From assembly GCA_003161575.1 (NCBI GenBank), contig PMOE01000061.1, positions 1-37,665 of the forward strand: a DNA stretch of 37,665 nucleotides, read 5' to 3'. The position numbers and the translations under genes were made by a program. The DNA comes from Acidimicrobiaceae bacterium. Its GTDB lineage: Bacteria; Actinomycetota; Acidimicrobiia; Acidimicrobiales; RAAP-2. Positions 35,001-37,665 of the stretch are shown here, piece after piece. A model generated the notes under the pieces. It searched no databases. It saw nothing but the letters and a program-made list of their open reading frames with translations, and had not been told where the DNA came from. The first letter of the stretch is position 1, and each line of letters begins with the position of its first letter.

Positions 35001-35290
35001 CCGTGGGTTTTCCCGCCGCCGAATGTCGTCTGCAACCGGATGACCCCGTGTTCCGCACCAGGCACCTTGGCCCCCGAAAGTCGGCCGAAAGTCCGTTCCA
35101 GCAGCCGCCGCACTCCTCGGGTCGGGTGGGTCAGGGCGAAAAACTGCTCGGGGTCGCCGTAGATCGGGTAGCTGGCACGGTCCCGCACGATGGTGTCGAG
35201 GTTCGCGGCGAACATCTGGTCGGAGAGCTGCCCACTCAGAACGTCGTCGCGTGGCTGACAGGTCTCAGTGATGCTCGCCAAGCCGCTCAT
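32057..35290 (-). CDS. DUF499 / BrxC-PglY-type AAA+ ATPase of the defence operon
   Basis: 1077 residues from ATG 35290, which has AAGGGAG about five bases upstream; the frame extends 18 codons further to 35344 but the extra part is random-looking. Walker A TFGGGKTH (89-96) and Walker B VIIIDE (191-196), then an arginine-rich stretch and AAA+ lid. LTHPTRGVRRLLERTFGRLS and the FDA/HTH-like C-terminal part are typical of DUF499 proteins, the family to which BrxC of BREX and PglY of Pgl belong. It probably couples ATP hydrolysis to regulation of methylation and interference. No PglZ phosphatase or PglX lies nearby, so this is not BREX. It is the first of four tightly packed genes, preceded by the HTH gene at 35460. 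Confidence 0.9.
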   Translation of the reverse strand: MSGLASITETCQPRDDVLSGQLSDQMFAANLDTIVRDRASYPIYGDPEQFFALTHPTRGVRRLLERTFGRLSGAKVPGAEHGVIRLQTTFGGGKTHGLIVTFYLAEGARPSNLDQFIDPELLPDSCQVAAVVGDALDPVAGVAHDGFQTFTMWGEIAAQLGSYGDMRLNDEQRSAPGTGTWDNVIGTMPTVIIIDEIAGHLRQLLSSGSEDARRQATAVPVFLKNLFEYSGSHPNVVVILTLATRSDAFGKETSEIEDLLTEAEEVFQSTLADTKSALARSESIIRPAEDNEIAQILKTRLFKHIDQGAAAAAAAAFRPFYENLAEKGQALEGGADQPTSYAELIEASYPFHPELVRVLDKRLGAIPNFQRARGALKLLAEVIAGMWASEKTTGVINVADIDLNIDPVLTHLTVGLGRDEYEQVARVDICGESSHAAAIDNERFSTRSPFATRAATTVFLHSLEQTATSGAPRGAYLLGTLETGDDPAVVEEALALLQDRAWHLDYDGSRYRFLTEPNANAIVAEEARNIPNSQVSQELEERIANAFGDDGPVKTRINPSGPVDVPNETRLQLVVIHHDDVSVTSRSATPPPERVIDIREHAGAAGGFRTNRNGVVFLVADTDQVQNVKSRVRTTMATDRICNSPDRLNQFPPQVRKKIEAIADTAALEMKVAIARCYSHLYYPVADAHNAHLRHYEMPPKDKGSIPPKLTKSIPEALRDEQKIRDTKFPTDYLKQKAWPKDAAEITASAIADYFWQDHSVAIILDSNLLKETIRDGVKNGSWVYFDADQGRAWTANDPPPPVALESSTILYTPARAEELGLLRRPLRIDDVTAVLTGPLTGPELREALETQMGYEPPKGEIAAALARGAGGGPAAKVVVVIGEVFEGAKAATQAQIEKAGFDALTILTPIEAQTQGVDLGMTSKGPRPVEGRGLAGVAMGQVAEKALDVAQSNGIVALYVTATADPGEGIKDIRALGQVIPRLPKFNVEVQLDLVIQFNGLTPGVTARLSGNSVAYQAVEDQLLALGKAAAQVAGSMTLTTRPDSPMAPDGVEFTQLKKALVDLDPGELTIKAELA

Positions 35291-35459
35291 GTGCTCTCCC
35301 TTGCTACTGGATCTTCTTCCTGGTTGCCTCCCGTCCGAATGCACATAAGGACCTGGCTAGTCAGCCCGGCCTGCGCGTGCATGTTCGCGAGTATCCCCAG
35401 CGTACGGCAGGGGTGTGTCATTCGCTTTGAAGGCGGGTGGCACAGCAGCGGAACGGCTC

Positions 35460-35699
35460 TCATGGCTCATGGGGCTCAAGGGCCAGCAGCGTGTCTGTGC
35501 GTCTTTCGTACTTTCGCCGGGGATGCTCCTCGAACCATTTGAGCGCTACCTCGTCACGCCACAGTCGAGTCCCGTTGGGCAGGACGACCTCAGGCTCGGG
35601 AAAATCCTCGGCGTTCCGGATGATGTCGGCGACCCTGGTGTGAGTAACGCCCAAGCTCTCCCCGAGCTGGCCAGTCGTCACCAGGTTGGTCGCCATCAT
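35460..35699 (-). CDS. Small MerR/excisionase-like HTH protein
   Basis: 79 residues (ATG 35699 or 35696). VTTGQLGESLGVTHTRVADI, FPEPEVVLPNGTRLWRDEVA and ALKWFEEHPRRK match the AlpA/excisionase-type winged helix used by small regulators and phage excisionases. It lies 169 bp upstream of the ATPase start in the same direction, and 45 bp downstream of the sigma-like gene. It is probably a DNA-binding regulator of the defence operon, though an excisionase role cannot be ruled out; no integrase is present in the window. The ribosome site is weak. Confidence 0.8.
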   Translation of the reverse strand: MMATNLVTTGQLGESLGVTHTRVADIIRNAEDFPEPEVVLPNGTRLWRDEVALKWFEEHPRRKYERRTDTLLALEPHEP

Positions 35700-35744
35700 G
35701 CGTGTCTACTCGATTCTTTGCTGGACAGCAAGGAATGACTCGGT

Positions 35745-36104
35745 CTAGCGGTCGTCAACCAGCAGCGATAGGCGCTGACGGGCTCGATACCGACGCATCT
35801 TGAGGCGGGCATCCTGTGGAACGCCACGGTCGTCATCGAACACGGACGCAATGGCCTCTCGCTCGCCGTCATCCATTGATGCCAGCCCATCGACAACTGC
35901 GTCCAACACCAGGCGGCCCTCTACAACGGAAGCAGGATCGGGTCCGCCCGGAACGTCTGGAACCTCACCGATCTCCGCCCGGGCCTGGTGGCGCCACTCA
36001 GCCTGCACTTCGTGCCACGCCACGACCACCATCCATTTCGCCAGTCCGTCAATGGTGTCGAAGCCCTCGGGTCGAGACAGTGCTCGTAGGACCGCTGTCT
36101 GCAA
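35745..36104 (-). CDS. Sigma-70-like (ECF-type) protein, start codon unresolved
   Basis: From TTG 36104 the frame gives 119 residues: region 2-like sequence (LRALSRPEGFDTIDGLAKWM, VVVAWHEVQAEWRHQAR) then region 4 (MDDGEREAIASVF, LKMRRYRARQRLSLL), the pattern of small ECF sigma factors. The same frame is open upstream to at least 36235, coding DSPLDWDDAWPRVAERVTRV and L.RNRGAP..TVEDA, clearly the true N-terminal part of region 2, but I find no ATG, GTG or TTG there. So it may start at an unusual codon, be damaged, or read through from an adjacent frame. A sigma factor ahead of an anti-phage operon would allow induced expression (inference). Confidence 0.65.
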   Translation of the reverse strand: MQTAVLRALSRPEGFDTIDGLAKWMVVVAWHEVQAEWRHQARAEIGEVPDVPGGPDPASVVEGRLVLDAVVDGLASMDDGEREAIASVFDDDRGVPQDARLKMRRYRARQRLSLLVDDR

Positions 36105-36458
36105 CGCGTCCTCGACCGTGGTGGCAGGGGCACCCCGATTCCTCAGGACTCGAGTGACCCGCTCGGCGACCCTCGGCCACGCGTCGTCCCAGTCCAGAGG
36201 CGAATCTTGGTCGGAACCAAGAAATCCTGTTACCGAAGGGCGGCTGGATCTTTCAAGTAGTGATGGAAGTGGTACGGCACGCTGATCCGGGGGCCCAGTC
36301 GACGACGTCGCACGTGCTCCCCGGCGCGCCCTGCTACGTCGCTCCGGGCAGCCGGCCAGGTGCTCGGGTCAACGCTCTGCCGCAGGGTAGATGGAGTCCG
36401 TGCCTAATTCTCTACCCGGGCGGAGCCGGTGGCAACCGAAGCGAGGAGGTCGCCGTTG
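36105..36458. other. 354-bp region: sigma-gene upstream part and a gene fragment
   Basis: Besides the N-terminal coding part of the sigma-like gene (to about 36235), the minus strand carries a different open frame from about 36408 to its TAA at 36232-36234: STLRQSVDPSTWPAARSDVA, then VPYHFHHYLKDPAALR. It looks coding but has no start codon after its upstream TAG, so it may be a broken gene. The plus strand holds the ribosome site of the lipoprotein gene (AGGAGG at 36444-36449). Confidence 0.4.
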
Positions 36459-37049
36459 ATGACCAGGTCAGGAGGAGCCGTAACCTGGGGTATGGCTTGG
36501 CCTCGGATTCGGTTCGGAACACTTCCGATGGTGGTGCTCGTGGCAGTCGCCGTCTTCTGCGCCTCTTGTGGAGGTTCGCCGTCGGCCACAGGCGGCAGCT
36601 CGACCACGAGTTCCGTACGTTCGACAACGACCTCGACGAATGCCCAGGCCAGCGGCGTGCTTGCCGCCTACCGAGCGTCCCAGGCGGCGTTCGACCAAGC
36701 GATCCAGCAAGCCGATCCGACTCTCCCAGCACTTGCCCAGACAATGACCGGAGGAGAACTCGACTCGGTCCGCCGGTCCCTCGTCGCCGATCAGACGAAC
36801 GGGATTGTGGGCAAGGGAACCGTTCAGCTCAACCCGAAGGTCATGTCGGTCACCGGCAACGACGCGGTCGTACACGACTGCCTTTTCAGCTCGCTCGAAC
36901 TGGTGTACTCCGCAACCGGCAAGCCCGTTCCGCCGGTGACTCCGCCGGAGCACGATGGCGTCCAAGCAACGCTCACGCAGACCTCTCCTGGCACATGGAA
37001 GGTGTCCGGCGAACACGTGAGCGAAGGGAGCTGCCCCGCCGGGTACTGA
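36459..37049 (+). CDS. Lipoprotein of unknown function
   Basis: 196 residues. A basic then hydrophobic N-terminus (MAWPRIRFGTLPMVVLVAVA) ends in a lipobox FCASC with C37 as the lipidated cysteine, followed by a Ser/Thr-rich linker. The mature part (ASQAAFDQAIQQADPTLPAL, GGELDSVRRSL, GTWKVSGEHVSEGSCPAGY) resembles small actinobacterial periplasmic or wall-facing proteins; no family recognised. ATG at 36459 is chosen because AGGAGG lies nine bases upstream; starts at 36429 or 36492 are possible. The 3' end overlaps the next gene by 55 bp. Confidence 0.75.
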   Translation: MTRSGGAVTWGMAWPRIRFGTLPMVVLVAVAVFCASCGGSPSATGGSSTTSSVRSTTTSTNAQASGVLAAYRASQAAFDQAIQQADPTLPALAQTMTGGELDSVRRSLVADQTNGIVGKGTVQLNPKVMSVTGNDAVVHDCLFSSLELVYSATGKPVPPVTPPEHDGVQATLTQTSPGTWKVSGEHVSEGSCPAGY

Positions 37050-37665
37050 CGACTCTTCTCCTTATCACCCTCGGATCAGTCGTCTTCCTCCGAACCACTC
37101 CCGCATGGGCCGACGACGGTCAAGGGCAGCGTAACTCCACCTCGGCGAACGCGACTGCTTCCGGCGGCATCATCTCGGTTGGCGCCACTAGTGACGCATG
37201 GACGCCGCCAGCAGGTTCCCCATGGGCGCAGCGAAGCCAGGGTGACCCACCGGGTCAGCCCAACCCGAACCAGCCCTACGGCTGTACTTATCACCTTGCC
37301 CCTCCCTCCACTGAGCAGTTGCTCGGTACCGGCGGGCAGACCCCGGGGCAGTGGGTGTTCCCGATCTGTGCGGGTCCGGGTGTCATCGATCCGATGCCAC
37401 CGATCTGGGTGACAAACGCCCAGGCCGCAGCCGCGCAAGTCAACCCAGCCGCTCTCGCCCAACAGGCCGTCTCACAACTGCCGCTCGGTTCACCGTCGAT
37501 CGAGATGGCGCCGCCGGCCACGAGCGAGCAGCTGGTCAACGTAAGTACGTGGTTATGGCTCAATCCCGCCGCGTGGCACCAGCAGACGGCGACTGCGGCT
37601 GCTGGTCCGGTGTCGGCGACCGCCACGGCCACCCCGGTCGAGGTGGTGTGGAGCATGGGCGACGG
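36995..37665 (+). CDS. Secreted protein (conjugation-associated type), 3' end outside window
   Basis: Frame open from ATG 36995 to the right edge (223 codons). The N-terminus has several arginines, a hydrophobic core (VLTTLLLITLGSVVFL) and an AWA cleavage site near residue 42, a standard signal peptide. The mature part is Pro/Gln/Ala-rich (QPNPNQPYGCTYHLAPPSTE) then V.VSTWLWL.P..W......A.AGPVSATATATPV.VVW.MGD, which I recognise from secreted proteins of actinobacterial integrative and conjugative elements and plasmids, often mislabelled ATP/GTP-binding protein. It overlaps the lipoprotein by 55 bp in another frame. It suggests the region is part of, or next to, a mobile element (inference). 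Confidence 0.75.
   Translation, partial: MEGVRRTRERRELPRRVLTTLLLITLGSVVFLRTTPAWADDGQGQRNSTSANATASGGIISVGATSDAWTPPAGSPWAQRSQGDPPGQPNPNQPYGCTYHLAPPSTEQLLGTGGQTPGQWVFPICAGPGVIDPMPPIWVTNAQAAAAQVNPAALAQQAVSQLPLGSPSIEMAPPATSEQLVNVSTWLWLNPAAWHQQTATAAAGPVSATATATPVEVVWSMGD

Noticed and set aside
25424-36104. Assignment as BREX or DISARM
   Set aside because: BREX needs PglZ and PglX/BrxX-type genes, and DISARM needs DrmA and DrmB; none is present.

Overview
The window is high-GC DNA and reads as an actinobacterial chromosome segment. Supporting signs are Actinobacteria-style small proteins, two apparent leaderless starts (a TANNNT box 6 nt before GTG or ATG), and secreted proteins with Arg-rich signal peptides. 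An Acidimicrobiia-like lineage is a guess. I see no tRNA, rRNA, integrase, transposase or CRISPR array.

Left part (1-6393, all minus strand): a co-directional set of seven genes with gaps or overlaps of a few bases at several junctions. In order of transcription it holds a Tat-signal DUF6916-like protein, a GNAT-sulfotransferase fusion, a small DUF6916-like protein, three paralogous phage-tail-collar (microcystin-dependent-protein type) proteins, and a large secreted CSLREA/beta-helix protein with tandem Ig-like repeats that runs off the left edge. No other phage genes are present. It looks like a cellular surface or secreted-particle locus of unknown function.

Middle part (6513-25364): an accessory region rich in probable defence or conflict genes. 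An XRE antitoxin and nucleotidyltransferase toxin pair and a DHA2 drug exporter lie between two copies of a 26-bp direct repeat. Next come a PIN-domain protein with a coupled small ORF, a HEPN-like or unknown protein, a 1261-residue protein with a possible nuclease N-terminus, an unknown protein facing a truncated DUF6361 remnant, a Nudix-fusion/metallophosphoesterase/zinc-ribbon operon, a small winged-helix protein, and a coupled pair of small genes. The part ends with a three-module nuclease-helicase (RecB/Cas4-like nuclease, DEDD exonuclease, SF1 helicase) whose translationally coupled partner carries an in-frame TAA.

Right-centre (36104-25424, minus strand): the strongest candidate system. 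The order is sigma-factor-like gene, MerR/excisionase-like HTH, DUF499-type ATPase, 153-residue protein, DUF1156 DNA methyltransferase, and PLD-SNF2 helicase. The last four overlap or sit within 10 nt of each other. This is an ATPase-methylase-helicase anti-phage type of locus. It shares the ATPase family with BREX/Pgl and the methylase/SNF2/PLD theme with DISARM, but lacks the signature genes of both. The sigma-like gene upstream is open well before any usual start codon.

Right edge (36459-37665, plus strand): a lipoprotein overlaps a secreted-protein gene that runs off the window.
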